Below are positions 1-8,741 of a stretch of DNA of 32,389 nt, piece after piece (within the stretch, counting starts at the first letter, position 1; each line of letters starts with the position of its first letter). The translations under genes were made by a program, and so were the position numbers. This stretch comes from an uncultured Alphaproteobacteria bacterium (GTDB taxonomy: Bacteria; Pseudomonadota; Alphaproteobacteria; Thalassobaculales; Thalassobaculaceae), in NCBI GenBank assembly GCA_937776645.1, contig CALMRI010000031.1, forward strand, positions 37,501 to 69,889. Direction: 5' to 3'. Under the pieces are notes generated by a model. That model did not search any database. It saw only the letters and a program-made list of their open reading frames with translations, and was not told the DNA's origin.

Positions 1-1
1 C

Positions 2-307
2 CGCCACAACTCCACCTACAAGACCGCCTATGCGCATATGTCGAGTTTCCGGCGCGGCCTTAAGCGCGGCGTCAGGGTAAGCCAGGGCAGCACCATCGGC
101 TATGTCGGCTCCACGGGCCGCTCAACCGGCCCGCATCTGCATTACGAGGTGCTGAAGAACGGCCGCCAGCTCAACCCGATGAGCGTGCGTCTTCCGGCCG
201 GCGACAAGCTCCAGGGTGAGGCAAGAAAGGCCTTTCTTGCAACCTGGCCGGCACTCGACAACCGGGTGGCACTCACTCGCGGTGGCCAGGACCTCGCCAG
301 CGACTAA
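2..307 (+). CDS. M23 family metallopeptidase, C-terminal part (5' end outside window)
   Basis: The reading frame is open from base 2 and ends at TAA 305-307, so only the last ~101 residues are present. The visible part is the core of a LytM/M23 zinc endopeptidase, which cleaves peptidoglycan cross-links or acts as a degenerate amidase activator. It contains the AYAHMSSF strand, the GYVGSTGRSTGPHLHYEV segment with the HxH zinc/catalytic motif (HLH), and the usual 'NGRQLNP' ending. After the domain comes a tail of about 45 residues. The start, any signal peptide and any coiled coil lie upstream and cannot be judged. The downstream neighbour is convergent. The family call is firm; whether it is a hydrolase or an EnvC/NlpD-like activator is open, because the first zinc ligands are not in the window. 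Confidence 0.9.
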   Translation, partial: RHNSTYKTAYAHMSSFRRGLKRGVRVSQGSTIGYVGSTGRSTGPHLHYEVLKNGRQLNPMSVRLPAGDKLQGEARKAFLATWPALDNRVALTRGGQDLASD

Positions 308-386
308 ACCCGGCACGCACACCAATCGAAAGCAGCCGGACCACACCTTACGCACACCCAATAGGCCCGCCGACCCGACCCTAATA

Positions 387-431
387 CGCCCGTCACCTCG
401 CCCTCGTTCTCACCAGGACAGGCGACGGGCG
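387..431. terminator. GC-rich hairpin between convergent genes
   Basis: CGCCCGT at 387-393 pairs with ACGGGCG at 425-431, with an inner CGCC/GGCG pairing offset by a short bulge. It lies between the ends of the forward M23 gene (307) and the reverse dehydrogenase gene (526), where a shared terminator would be expected. No T-tract follows on either strand, so intrinsic termination is uncertain. The rest of 308-525 holds nothing I recognise. Confidence 0.3.
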
Positions 432-525
432 GGAGTGACAGTCACAGTCCCCGGACAACACTAAGCGAACACCGAGATGACGGCGGAATGCTCAGACTCG
501 CGTCGACGTCCACGTCTATGGTCCG

Positions 526-1398
526 CTAAACCCGGCGACCGTTCTCGTCATAGCGGTACCAGCCGCGTCCGGATTTGCGGCCGGCCCGACCGGCGGCGAC
601 GATCTGCTTCAGCATTGGCCGGGGGTGAAAGCGGTCGCCATAGGCGTCGGTCAAGATGTCAGCGACCTGCAGATTCAGAGTGTTGCTGGTCAGGTCCATA
701 AGCTCGAACGGGCCAACCGGGTGACCGAGACCAAGCTTACAACCGATATCGATATCCTCCGGTGTACAGGCGCCTTCCTCGACTAGGCGGAGCGCCTCGT
801 TCCACAACGCGAACAGCATCCGGTTGACCGCGAAGCCAACCACGTCCTTGACCTGGATCGCTACCTTGCCGGCCTCGACACAGGCCTCGGTCGCAACGTC
901 AAGCACCGCCTGACCTGAATCCATGGCGCTGATCACCTCGACCAGTTTCATCCGATGCACCGGGGAGAAGAAGTGCAGCCCAAGGAAGTTTGGCTGCCGC
1001 GCATCCGACAGGCTGGCCGACAGAACAGTGATCGAAATACTTGAGGTATTGGACGCGATGACGCAATCGGCCGGCAAGATCGGATCAAGCGTCTTGAACA
1101 CCTGAGCTTTAACGTCGACATCCTCGAATACCGCCTCGATGACCATGTCCCGGTCGCTAAAATCCCCAAGATCGGTGGTCGTGGTGATGTTGGCGAGCGC
1201 CCGGGGTTTGTCCTCCTCGGCCCAGAAACCGCGCCCAATACCAGAATCGAGCACGCCCTCCAACTTGTCCATGGCCCGCTGCAGCGCCTCAGCGGTGGTA
1301 TCGTTGAGCAGCACCTGCTTGCCGGCCAGCGCGAATATCAACGCGATTTCCGAACCCATCATTCCTGCGCCGACGACGCCAAGCTTACCGATGGCCAT
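526..1398 (-). CDS. 3-hydroxyacyl-CoA (3-hydroxybutyryl-CoA) dehydrogenase, single-domain type
   Basis: The 290-residue protein has the length of stand-alone 3-hydroxybutyryl-CoA dehydrogenases (Hbd/PaaH/FadB2 group). These oxidise (S)-3-hydroxyacyl-CoA to 3-ketoacyl-CoA with NAD in beta-oxidation-like or phenylacetate-type pathways. A Rossmann motif GAGMMG lies at residues 10-15. SNTSS is at 117-121, and the catalytic pair is His142 (LHFFSPVH) with Glu154, the 12-residue spacing known in the family. The C-terminal domain (from ~185, 'VGFAVNRM') is complete and ends in the usual GRKSGRGWYRY segment. The ATG at 1398 places the nucleotide-binding strand right at the N-terminus. The gene diverges from the SDR/flavoprotein pair across ~210 bp and fits a local catabolic cluster. 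The substrate cannot be told from sequence. Confidence 0.93.
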   Translation of the reverse strand: MAIGKLGVVGAGMMGSEIALIFALAGKQVLLNDTTAEALQRAMDKLEGVLDSGIGRGFWAEEDKPRALANITTTTDLGDFSDRDMVIEAVFEDVDVKAQVFKTLDPILPADCVIASNTSSISITVLSASLSDARQPNFLGLHFFSPVHRMKLVEVISAMDSGQAVLDVATEACVEAGKVAIQVKDVVGFAVNRMLFALWNEALRLVEEGACTPEDIDIGCKLGLGHPVGPFELMDLTSNTLNLQVADILTDAYGDRFHPRPMLKQIVAAGRAGRKSGRGWYRYDENGRRV

Positions 1399-1609
1399 TG
1401 CGTTTCTCCTGTTTGAACGGCTTTGAATTTCGGCGCATTGAAACCGAAGCGCGCGACCGTGTCACCCGGCGTTATTCGATCCGTGCCCCTCGGTATCCTA
1501 AAGCGATGAAGACAACGATCCGCCATCGGATGTAGTTGGCGCTTTCCCGGCGGCGGCGAACCGCTAGACTGGCCGCAGGCTAACCGCCATTTTTTTTGGA
1601 GAAATTATC

Positions 1610-2389
1610 ATGCGTATGCAAGGAAAGATCGGGCTGGTGACCATGGCCGGCTCCGGCATGGGCAGGGCCGGCGCGTTGCGCTTCGCCAAGGAAGGTGCCT
1701 CGGTTGGCGTCGTCGATATCGATGCCGACGCAGTCGCCAGGGTGGTAGCCGAGATCGAAACGGCCGGCGGCAAGGCCAAGGGCATCGTCGCCGATTTGAC
1801 CAAGGACGAGAATTCCGCCCGCATCGTCCGCGAGACCGCCACTCATTTCAACGGCCTCGACTTCGTTTGGAATCATGTCGGCCACCCCGGCCCCGCCTCG
1901 ATCGAGGGGATTGAGATGAAGGATTACGACCTCACGATGAACTTGAACCTGCGCACCGTGCTAATCAGCACCGAGGCAGCGCTACCGGAATTGCGCGCCC
2001 GGGGCGGCGGCAGCCTACTGTTCACCTCGTCAAGCTCCGGCCTAATGGGTTCCGGTTACAGCCCGATCTATTCCATGGCAAAATTCGGCATCATCGGTTT
2101 CGTCAAAGCCATGGCCAAGCGCTATGCCAAGGACAACATCCGGGTCAACGCGGTCTGTCCAGGGCCGATCGACACCCCGATGCTGCGGATTTTCGTCGCC
2201 CGCCCGGATCAGCAATCGACTCATGGCATGGATAAGGAAGAACTGGTGGCCAAACGCGGCGGGGTCGGCCCGATGGGACGCCCCGGCAAGCCAGAGGAAG
2301 TCGCCAACGCCGCCTTGTTCCTGCTTTCCGACGAAGCCTCCTTCGTTAACGGTATCGCAATGCCGGTCGATGGCGGCATAACCGCGTAA
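1610..2389 (+). CDS. SDR family oxidoreductase
   Basis: A classical short-chain dehydrogenase/reductase of 259 residues. The cofactor loop reads TMAGSGMG (11-18), fitting TGxxxGxG with Met and Ala in the variable positions. The catalytic set is Ser141, Tyr154 and Lys158 (YSMAK), with Asn111 as the fourth member. The structural NNAG motif is replaced by NHVG (88-91), which is unusual. Asp36 after the second beta strand (VVDID) suggests NAD(H) preference. The start at 1610 is supported by GGAGA at 1598-1602, seven bases upstream; the in-frame ATG at 1616 is less well placed. It is followed after 23 bp by the flavoprotein gene on the same strand, so the two are probably co-transcribed. The substrate is unknown; an alcohol or hydroxyacyl group is likely from the family. 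Confidence 0.9.
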   Translation: MRMQGKIGLVTMAGSGMGRAGALRFAKEGASVGVVDIDADAVARVVAEIETAGGKAKGIVADLTKDENSARIVRETATHFNGLDFVWNHVGHPGPASIEGIEMKDYDLTMNLNLRTVLISTEAALPELRARGGGSLLFTSSSSGLMGSGYSPIYSMAKFGIIGFVKAMAKRYAKDNIRVNAVCPGPIDTPMLRIFVARPDQQSTHGMDKEELVAKRGGVGPMGRPGKPEEVANAALFLLSDEASFVNGIAMPVDGGITA

Positions 2390-2412
2390 GCGGGGCTAAA
2401 AGGGGTACGGGT

Positions 2413-3609
2413 ATGGCCGTAACGGTTGCGGATCAACAGATTTTGGACATCAGAAAGGACCCGCTCGCGGCGGTGCTTGGGCTGTCCGAGACGATCACCG
2501 ACCATGCCGCTGCCGGGGAAAAGGTCGGCCGGCTGGCTCAGCCACTGCATGACGCCTTGCTGGAAGCCGGGCTGTTCCGGATGCTGATGCCCAAGGCCTA
2601 TAATGGCCTGGAGATCGATCCGCCCACCTTCCTGCGGGTGATCGAGGCGGTGGCCAAGCGTGATGCCAGCGCCGCCTGGTGTCTGTGCCAGGGAAATGGC
2701 TGCGCCATGGTCTCGGCTTATCTCAGCCCCGATTCGGCGAATGAAATCTTTGGCACAGACCCCCGGGCAGTACTGGCCTGGGGTCCGGGTAAGGCCGAGG
2801 CGCGGACCGTCGAGGGTGGCTACCGGGTCACCGGGCGGCTGGCCTTTGCCAGCGGCGGTCGTCACGCCACCTGGCTCGGCTGTCATGTCCCGGTAACCGA
2901 GGCCGATGGCGGTCAACGGCCTGGTGCTGGCGGCAAGCCGGAAATCCGGACCATGCTGTTCCCCGCCGCCAAGGTCCGTTGGATAGACACCTGGGACGTC
3001 ATTGGCTTGCGCGCCACCGGCAGCGACGACTTTGAGATCCACGATCTGTTCGTGCCGGAGCACCACACCGCGATTCGCGATGTCGAGGCGACCCGGGTGC
3101 AGCAGAGCCGGCTATTCATCATGCCATCGATGTGCATGTACGCCATCGGCTTCTCCGCCACCGCCCAGGGCATCGCCCGGGCCATGCTGGAGGCATTCAA
3201 GGATCTCGCGCTGGACAAGACCCCGCGACTGGCCAGCTCGAAGATGAAGGACAACCCGGTGATCCAGTCCGACATGGCCCATTGCGAGGCCCGGCTGCGC
3301 GCGGCGCGCGCCTTACTGGCCAGCGAAGTCGACGATATCTGGGCCGAGGTCCAGGTCACCGGCGCCCTGTCGATCGCCAGCCGCATGCGAATTCGCCTGG
3401 CGGCGACCCACGGCATCCACGAAGCCAAATCGGTAGCGGAAGTGGTCTACGACCTCGCCGGCGTCTCGGCGATCCGCGCCGAAAGCCCTTTCCAGCGGCG
3501 CTATCGGGACATCCGCAGCGTGACACAGCAACTACAGGGCCGGCGCTCACATTTCCAGACCGTCGGGGCGTATCTATTCGGCCACCCAGCGGATTTGAGC
3601 GTGGCTTAG
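2413..3609 (+). CDS. Acyl-CoA dehydrogenase-fold flavoprotein (possible oxidase/monooxygenase subgroup)
   Basis: The 398-residue protein has the acyl-CoA dehydrogenase architecture: a helical N-domain (LHDALLEAGLFRMLMPKAYNG near 45-65), a central beta domain (FASGGRHATWLGCHV near 145) and a helical C-domain. The C-terminus (RDIRSVTQQLQGRRSHFQTVG) resembles the subgroup with the second type of C-terminal domain (Pfam Acyl-CoA_dh_2), which includes HsaA- and DszC-like two-component flavin monooxygenases as well as dehydrogenases. I do not see a clear catalytic glutamate of the classical dehydrogenases, so hydroxylase or oxidase activity is possible; no flavin reductase partner is adjacent. An AAGGGG-type sequence precedes the ATG at 2413. 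It lies 23 bp behind the SDR gene and converges on the amidohydrolase operon with only 31 bp between stops. Confidence 0.85.
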   Translation: MAVTVADQQILDIRKDPLAAVLGLSETITDHAAAGEKVGRLAQPLHDALLEAGLFRMLMPKAYNGLEIDPPTFLRVIEAVAKRDASAAWCLCQGNGCAMVSAYLSPDSANEIFGTDPRAVLAWGPGKAEARTVEGGYRVTGRLAFASGGRHATWLGCHVPVTEADGGQRPGAGGKPEIRTMLFPAAKVRWIDTWDVIGLRATGSDDFEIHDLFVPEHHTAIRDVEATRVQQSRLFIMPSMCMYAIGFSATAQGIARAMLEAFKDLALDKTPRLASSKMKDNPVIQSDMAHCEARLRAARALLASEVDDIWAEVQVTGALSIASRMRIRLAATHGIHEAKSVAEVVYDLAGVSAIRAESPFQRRYRDIRSVTQQLQGRRSHFQTVGAYLFGHPADLSVA

Positions 3610-3640
3610 AGTGTCTGAATAGCGCTTTTGATATAGCCGC

Positions 3641-4618
3641 CTAAACCCCGAATATTCGTCGCGCGTTGCCGGTCAGCATCGCCTCGACCTCGGCCTGGGA
3701 ATAGCCCGCCGTCTCGATCACCTTGCGCGGGTCCTGGTCGCCGATCGGGAACGGATAGTCGGAGCCCAGCATGATCCGCTCGACGCCGACTTTGGCGGTC
3801 AGGAATCGCAGCACGTCGGGCTGGAATACGATACTGTCGAAATACAGCTTGTGAAACTGTTCGACCGGATCGACGACCTGGTCGGGGAACGCCTTGTGGT
3901 TGCGCTCCAGCCGGCCAAGCATATAGGGCAGCGCTCCGCCACCCGTCGAGGCCACCACCACCAGACCGTCAAACCGCGTCAAATGGCCGGTGAACAGCAT
4001 TCGGCTGATGGCAATCGAAACGTCGGTGACCCGGCCAACGGCGTTCATCATCTGCATGTCGTCGAGGCGGGCGTCGCCGGAGCCGAACATCGGGTGAATG
4101 ATGATCGGCACCCTGAGCTTCGCCGCCATTTCCCAGAACGGATCAAGATCGGGGTCGTCGAGATTGCCGTGGCCGCCCTTCGGCTGAGTACCAATCATCG
4201 CGCCGGGCATACCGGCCTTGATCGCCTCACGCAGCACCTGGGCTGCCAGCTTGCCGGATTGCATAGGCACCGTCGCCAGCGGGATCACCCCGTCGCGGTC
4301 GCGGCAATCGGCGAGCATACCCTCGTTCAAAAAGCGGCTCCAATCGGCGCCCTCCTCGGCCGGGATCTCATAGCCGAAACTATCGAGCCAACCTCCCGGC
4401 AATTGCAGGTCGATACCAGTACTGGCCATGAATTGCTGGCGGGGGTCGAACAGCCGTAATTTGGGCATGATCGGCCGGGTCGGCTCGCCGCCGGCAAAGG
4501 CCAGCTGAAACTTTTCATCCTTCTCGATCAGGTCGACCGAGGGAAAGTCCTTGGCAAGATTACGCAACGCCTCAAGCGTGCTTTGCGGCAGCAGGTGGGC
4601 GTGAGTGTCGATGATCAT
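3641..4618 (-). CDS. Amidohydrolase family 2 (ACMSD-like decarboxylase/hydrolase), catalytic His replaced by Thr
   Basis: A 325-residue TIM-barrel protein of the amidohydrolase-2 (ACMSD/resorcylate decarboxylase) family. These metal-dependent enzymes decarboxylate or hydrolyse aromatic and semialdehyde acids. Metal ligands are visible: His6 and His8 (DTHAHLL), His175 (IIIHPMFG) and Asp287 (GSDYPFP). In ACMSD a catalytic histidine begins the HGGGA-P motif; here the equivalent position is Thr225 (STGGGALPY, codon 3944-3946). The open frame extends upstream to 4684, but the ATG at 4618 is chosen because it overlaps the TGA of the Mo-subunit gene by 4 nt (4615-4618) and puts DTHAH at the usual place. 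It is the last gene of the operon and probably acts on the hydroxylase product. The exact reaction is unknown. Confidence 0.88.
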   Translation of the reverse strand: MIIDTHAHLLPQSTLEALRNLAKDFPSVDLIEKDEKFQLAFAGGEPTRPIMPKLRLFDPRQQFMASTGIDLQLPGGWLDSFGYEIPAEEGADWSRFLNEGMLADCRDRDGVIPLATVPMQSGKLAAQVLREAIKAGMPGAMIGTQPKGGHGNLDDPDLDPFWEMAAKLRVPIIIHPMFGSGDARLDDMQMMNAVGRVTDVSIAISRMLFTGHLTRFDGLVVVASTGGGALPYMLGRLERNHKAFPDQVVDPVEQFHKLYFDSIVFQPDVLRFLTAKVGVERIMLGSDYPFPIGDQDPRKVIETAGYSQAEVEAMLTGNARRIFGV

Positions 4619-7025
4619 CGTAAGGTCTCCGTATCGACCAGCAAGTCCGAGAGCAGGCTGGCCCGCATCGGTAGGGTTAGGCATTCAAGATTGAACGGAC
4701 TTAGCGCGTCGTTGATCGCGCTGGTTACCGCCGCCGGGGCGCCGAGATAGCCGCCCTCGCCCACTCCCTTCTGGCCATGGCTGGTCAGTGGCGAGGGCGT
4801 ACAATGCTCAGCCAGCTTGATATTTGGCACCTCAAGGGCCGACGGCATCACATAATCGACAAAGCTGCCGGACAAGAGCTGACCGGTGTCGTCATAGGTG
4901 AATTCCTCATACAACGCCGCGCCGATGCCATGCGCCGCGCCGCCGATCACCATGCCACGCACGATGTCCGGGTTAATCACCGTGCCGCAGTCATGGGCGA
5001 TCACGTAGTCTGGCAGGGTGACCTTACCGGTCAGCGGTCGATCTCGGCATAGACAATATGGGCGGAGAAGGAATAGCAGGGATACATCTGCACCCTGCCA
5101 TCCGCCGTCGGCAAGCTGCCTCCCTTGGGAACCTGCATGACATGAACCGCCTGCAGGCCCGGCTCAGCCATTCCCGGTGGCATATTGTGAAATTCCCGAT
5201 GCGCTATCAGGGCGATGCGCCCCAGTGTCAATTGTTGGCTCGGATCATCCAGCCTGAAGACCACACCATCCCGATAGGCGACCTGATCCGGCACGCAGCT
5301 GAGATTATGAGCCCCGATGCGGATCGCCTTATTGCGGATTATCCCCGCCGCGCCGGTCGCCGCACCGCCCAGCATGATCGCCATCCGGCTGGCCACCGGC
5401 GTGTTGCCGGGCATCCCGCTTAGGGTGTCGGAATGCAGCACTCGGATCAGGTTCGGATCGATGCCGAGTTCCTCCCCGATAATGGTAGCGGCCAGCGTCT
5501 CGTGCCCCTGTCCCGAGGTCGAGGTGGCGATGATGGCGGTGATGCCACCGGTCCGGTCCACCTTGATGACACAGGATTCCGGCCAGGTGGTGGTCTCGTT
5601 CTTCGGATTGAGCAGCGGCTCGAAGGCCGAATTGCCGCCGCCTGGCTCCAGGCAGGTGGCAAAGCCGATACCTGCTATCTTGCCGACCCGCCGGGCCGCG
5701 TCACGACGCTCCAGCAGCCTATCAGCTGGGCCAGATCCCACGCCTTACCAAGAACCGTGTGGTAGTCGCCGCTGTCATATTCCGAACCGCTGGGGATCAG
5801 ATAGGGAACTGATCCGCGCGGATGAAATTACGCTGGCGCACCACCAGCCTCGACAGCCCCAGTTGACGCGCCACTTGTCGATCGCGGTTTCAATGGCGAC
5901 ATTGGTCGGCGACATGCCGAAGCCGCGCACCGCCGTCTGACCGGTCTTGTTGGTCGACACGGCGATGGCCTCATACTCGACGCTGTTGATCTGATAGGCG
6001 CCGACGATGGCGCTGACCGGTTTGCCAAGCTGAAACGGCGCCCGTCCGGTATGGCCACCGACATCCTCGCGCACCCGCAGCTTCATCGAGCGGACTAGGC
6101 CCTGATCGTCGAAAGCCACGGCAACACGGAACTCCCGGTCCGGGCCGTGCATATCACCGCCGACCATATTCTCCAGCCGGTCCTCGACTAGACGCACTGC
6201 ACGGCCCAGCTTGCGCGCCAGAAATCCAGCAAGCACGGTGTGCTTGATCCCGCGTTTGACGCCGTAGGAGCCGCCAACATCGACATCATAATGGGCCCGC
6301 ACCTGGTTGAACGGAATGCCCAGTGCGCCGGAAATCTGTTCGCCATAGGAGGGCATCTGGATCGACGCCCAGACCTCGAGGATTTCAGCGCCGGCATCCC
6401 ACTCAGCAACCACGCCAAAGGTCTCGACCGGGATCGGAGCGCTGCGGCCCCAGCGCAGATCGAAGGAAAGCTGGTTGGGCTGGCTGGCGAAATCCTCGGC
6501 CACCGGGCCCCAGGTGAAGGTCCGATGATAGAGCACGTTGGAGCCGTGGGCGGCATGGACGGGCGGCGCGGTCGGGTCGAGGGCTTCCTCGGCATCGACC
6601 ACGAAAGGCAAGGCCTCGTAGTCGATCTCAATAAGCTCTGCGGCATCCTCGGCCAGCGTCCGTGTCTCAGCAACCACCGCAACCACCCATTCGCCAACAT
6701 AACGCACCACCTCATTGGCCAGGGAATAACAACGCACGCCGGGCGTATGGACTGCATTGGCCAAGGGGTTAGACACTGCCGCAAGCGCCGCGCCGTCGAG
6801 GATCGCGACCACACCTGGTAAGGCCAAGGCCGCTCCGGTCTCGATCGAAAGGATCCGCGCCGCCGGATAAGGGCTGGTCACCAGGGCTATATGCAGCATG
6901 CCTGGACGCTTGATATCGCCAACGAAGCGACCGGACCCAGAGATGAAGCGTCCGTCCTCCTTGGGCCGGCGCTTGACCGAGACGAAGCGGCGGTTCGAAG
7001 GCCCGGTCATCGAGAGCTCGGTCAT
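4615..7025 (-). CDS. Xanthine dehydrogenase-family Mo-cofactor (large) subunit, frame broken at four sites
   Basis: Catalytic subunit of a molybdenum hydroxylase (xanthine dehydrogenase/CoxL family), which inserts water-derived hydroxyl into aldehydes or N-heteroaromatics. The N-terminal hammerhead domain is clear ([20 protein letters not shown], then [14 protein letters not shown]). The Mo-binding segment reads [17 protein letters not shown], so the CO-dehydrogenase signature AYxCSFR is absent and this is not a form-I CODH. The C-terminal [14 protein letters not shown] holds the expected catalytic Glu. The frame breaks near 5873, 5804, 5725 and 5036. Adding one base at each gives an unbroken ~804-residue protein, the normal length. 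It starts at ATG 7025, overlapping the Fe-S subunit stop by 4 nt, and overlaps the amidohydrolase start by 4 nt. Substrate unknown; a nicotinate- or quinoline-type ring or an aldehyde is possible. Confidence 0.9.
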
Positions 7026-7524
7026 CCTTGGTCTCCCATTGGCGTCACCGGTTGCTGACGCCGGCGGGCCGCGGCGAGACGGATCGCTTCGACAATCTGA
7101 ACATAGCCGGTACAGCGGCAGAGATTACCGGCGATCGCCTCGCGGATCTCCGCATCGGTCGGATCTGGATTGCTCGACAGCAACCCTCGGCGGCGATCAG
7201 CATCCCCGGCGTGCAGTAGCCGCATTGCAAGGCATGGGTCTCCCAGAACGAATCCTGCAGCACGCCAAGCGAGCCATCCTCGTCGCGCAGTCCCTCGACC
7301 GTGGTCATCGCGTGGCCATCGGCCTGCACCGCAAACATCAGACAGGAGCGGATCGGCGCGCCATCGAACAGTACCGAACAGGCGCCGCAAACCCCATGCT
7401 CGCACCCCACATGCGTGCCGGTCAGGCCGGCCTGATCACGCAGGAAGTCGACCAGGGTCAGCCTTGGTTCAACCACCGCCTCCAGCGCCGCGCCATTCAC
7501 GGTGAGGGAGATTTTCCGGCTCAT
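7022..7524 (-). CDS. Xanthine dehydrogenase-family [2Fe-2S] (small) subunit, one frameshift
   Basis: The small electron-transfer subunit of the molybdenum hydroxylase. The N-terminal plant-type ferredoxin domain has Cys41, Cys46, Cys49 and Cys61 ([11 protein letters not shown]...C). The second all-helical [2Fe-2S] domain has CGYCTPGM (Cys101, Cys104) and NLCRCTGY. The two domains are in different frames: the break lies near 7183-7187 at a CCC (GGG on the coding strand) run. Restoring one base gives 167 residues, the family length. Its ATG (7524) overlaps the FAD-subunit stop by 4 nt, and its own stop overlaps the large-subunit start by 4 nt, so the three subunits are translationally coupled. 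All eight cluster cysteines survive, which argues for a sequencing indel instead of decay. Confidence 0.92.
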
Positions 7525-8429
7525 GTCAAATCGCCCTTGGTTTGGTTTTGGCTTCGATCAAGAGCCCGGTCGCGAGCCAGTTCGATCGCCCGCGCCAACA
7601 TGCCCACCGCCACCCGCCGGCGGTAGGCGGCGCTGGCCTGCACGTCACTTTCCGGATCTAATAGCGGGTCAAGTAACCGCGCGGCACCCGCCACGTCGGC
7701 ACTGCCAAGGGTGCTGCCCAACAATGCTGCCTCGACCGGGTTGGCCGAGACCGGCACCGGCGAGGCGCCGGACGCGGCAAGCCGCAGATGCCGGCAGATA
7801 CCGGCATCATCCAAACCAACCTCGACCGCCACGCCAACCACCGCATAGTCGCCGGCCTTGGGGCTGATCTCATCGACCACAGTACCGATCGACAGGCCGA
7901 GCGGCGGGATTGGAAATCGTATTTCGGTCAGGCATTCATCATCCGCCGCCGCCGTCTGCATCGGCCCGAGCCCGAAATCCGCGATTTGCAAATTTCGGAT
8001 GCCGTGCGTCGAGGCCAGCACCACCTCGGCCCTGAGCGCCATAGCGGTCAGCAAAATCTCGGCGGTCGGGTCGCCATGGGCCAGACTGCCACCGATGGTG
8101 CCGCGATTGCGGGTCTGGATATGCCCGACATGCGGCAGGGCCGCCGCCAAAAGCGGGATATCAGCAGCGATGACAACCGATTTCTCCGCCGCCGCCTGGC
8201 GCGTGCAGGCCCGGATAGTCACCACCGCACTAGTCGTTCCGATCCCGGCCAGCGCCTCGACATGATTGATATCGATCAGGATTTCAGGACGGGCTAGGCG
8301 CATCGCCATCATCGCCACCAAGGACTGGCCACCGGCAATGATCCGGGCCTCGCCTCCAGCATCCGATAGAATCGCCAGCACCTCATCCAGGCTCTCTGCC
8401 CGGCTATAGTCAAACACCGCCGCCTTCAT
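7521..8429 (-). CDS. Xanthine dehydrogenase-family FAD-binding (medium) subunit
   Basis: A 302-residue FAD subunit of the molybdenum hydroxylase, passing electrons from the Fe-S clusters to an acceptor. The two flavin-binding signatures are present: AGGQS (32-36) followed by MRLARPEILIDINH, and RNRGTIGGSLAHGDP in the middle. The C-terminal CO_deh_flav_C-type domain is complete. The frame is open up to 8567, but the family N-terminus (MKAAVFDYSRAESLDEVL) fixes the start at ATG 8429, with a weak GGGATGG upstream; ATG 8438 is a possible alternative. It is the first gene of the medium-small-large-amidohydrolase operon and diverges from the cold-shock gene across ~310 bp. No molybdenum cofactor insertion chaperone (XdhC/CoxD-like) is seen next to it. 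Confidence 0.92.
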   Translation of the reverse strand: MKAAVFDYSRAESLDEVLAILSDAGGEARIIAGGQSLVAMMAMRLARPEILIDINHVEALAGIGTTSAVVTIRACTRQAAAEKSVVIAADIPLLAAALPHVGHIQTRNRGTIGGSLAHGDPTAEILLTAMALRAEVVLASTHGIRNLQIADFGLGPMQTAAADDECLTEIRFPIPPLGLSIGTVVDEISPKAGDYAVVGVAVEVGLDDAGICRHLRLAASGASPVPVSANPVEAALLGSTLGSADVAGAARLLDPLLDPESDVQASAAYRRRVAVGMLARAIELARDRALDRSQNQTKGDLT

Positions 8430-8741
8430 CGACCATCCCATTCCCCGTGATATGGCGCGGAGTGTAGCGGCCACCATCCGGCGATCAAACCATAGCCTTG
8501 GTCGCATCCGGCTTATCAAGGATGGGCTTTCAGCGCTTCGGAGGGCATTGTCATATTGAAAATTCACTTGACCTTAACGCGCACAAGGCACATCTACCTT
8601 TGTCTAAGCGTAAGTGTCTTGAGAATTTAGAATGGCCCCAATCATGGGCTCACCAAGCTCCTTCCCTGACATTCCGAACGCGATAACTAGGTTCGCCATT
8701 GCGCGTCAACCTGACCAAATACACGTCTGAGGAGATTACCA
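8430..8741. promoter_or_regulatory. Divergent intergenic region, possible promoter and 5' leader of the cold-shock gene
   Basis: About 310 bp separate the Mo-hydroxylase operon (reverse) from the cold-shock gene (forward). A forward TTGACC at 8568-8573 with CATCTA at 8591-8596 (17-bp spacer) is a weak sigma-70-like candidate. It would leave a leader of about 135 nt, in keeping with the long structured leaders known for cold-shock mRNAs. GAGGAG at 8729-8734 is a strong ribosome binding site, seven bases before the ATG. The promoter match is poor at -10 and should be treated as a suggestion. Confidence 0.25.

Noticed and set aside
2221..3066. A 281-codon reverse ORF
   Set aside because: Antisense to the acyl-CoA-dehydrogenase-fold gene and the SDR end; no start signal and low-complexity composition.
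4615..7025. Mo subunit considered as aerobic CO dehydrogenase CoxL
   Set aside because: The AYxCSFR active-site loop is absent; the region reads [10 protein letters not shown].
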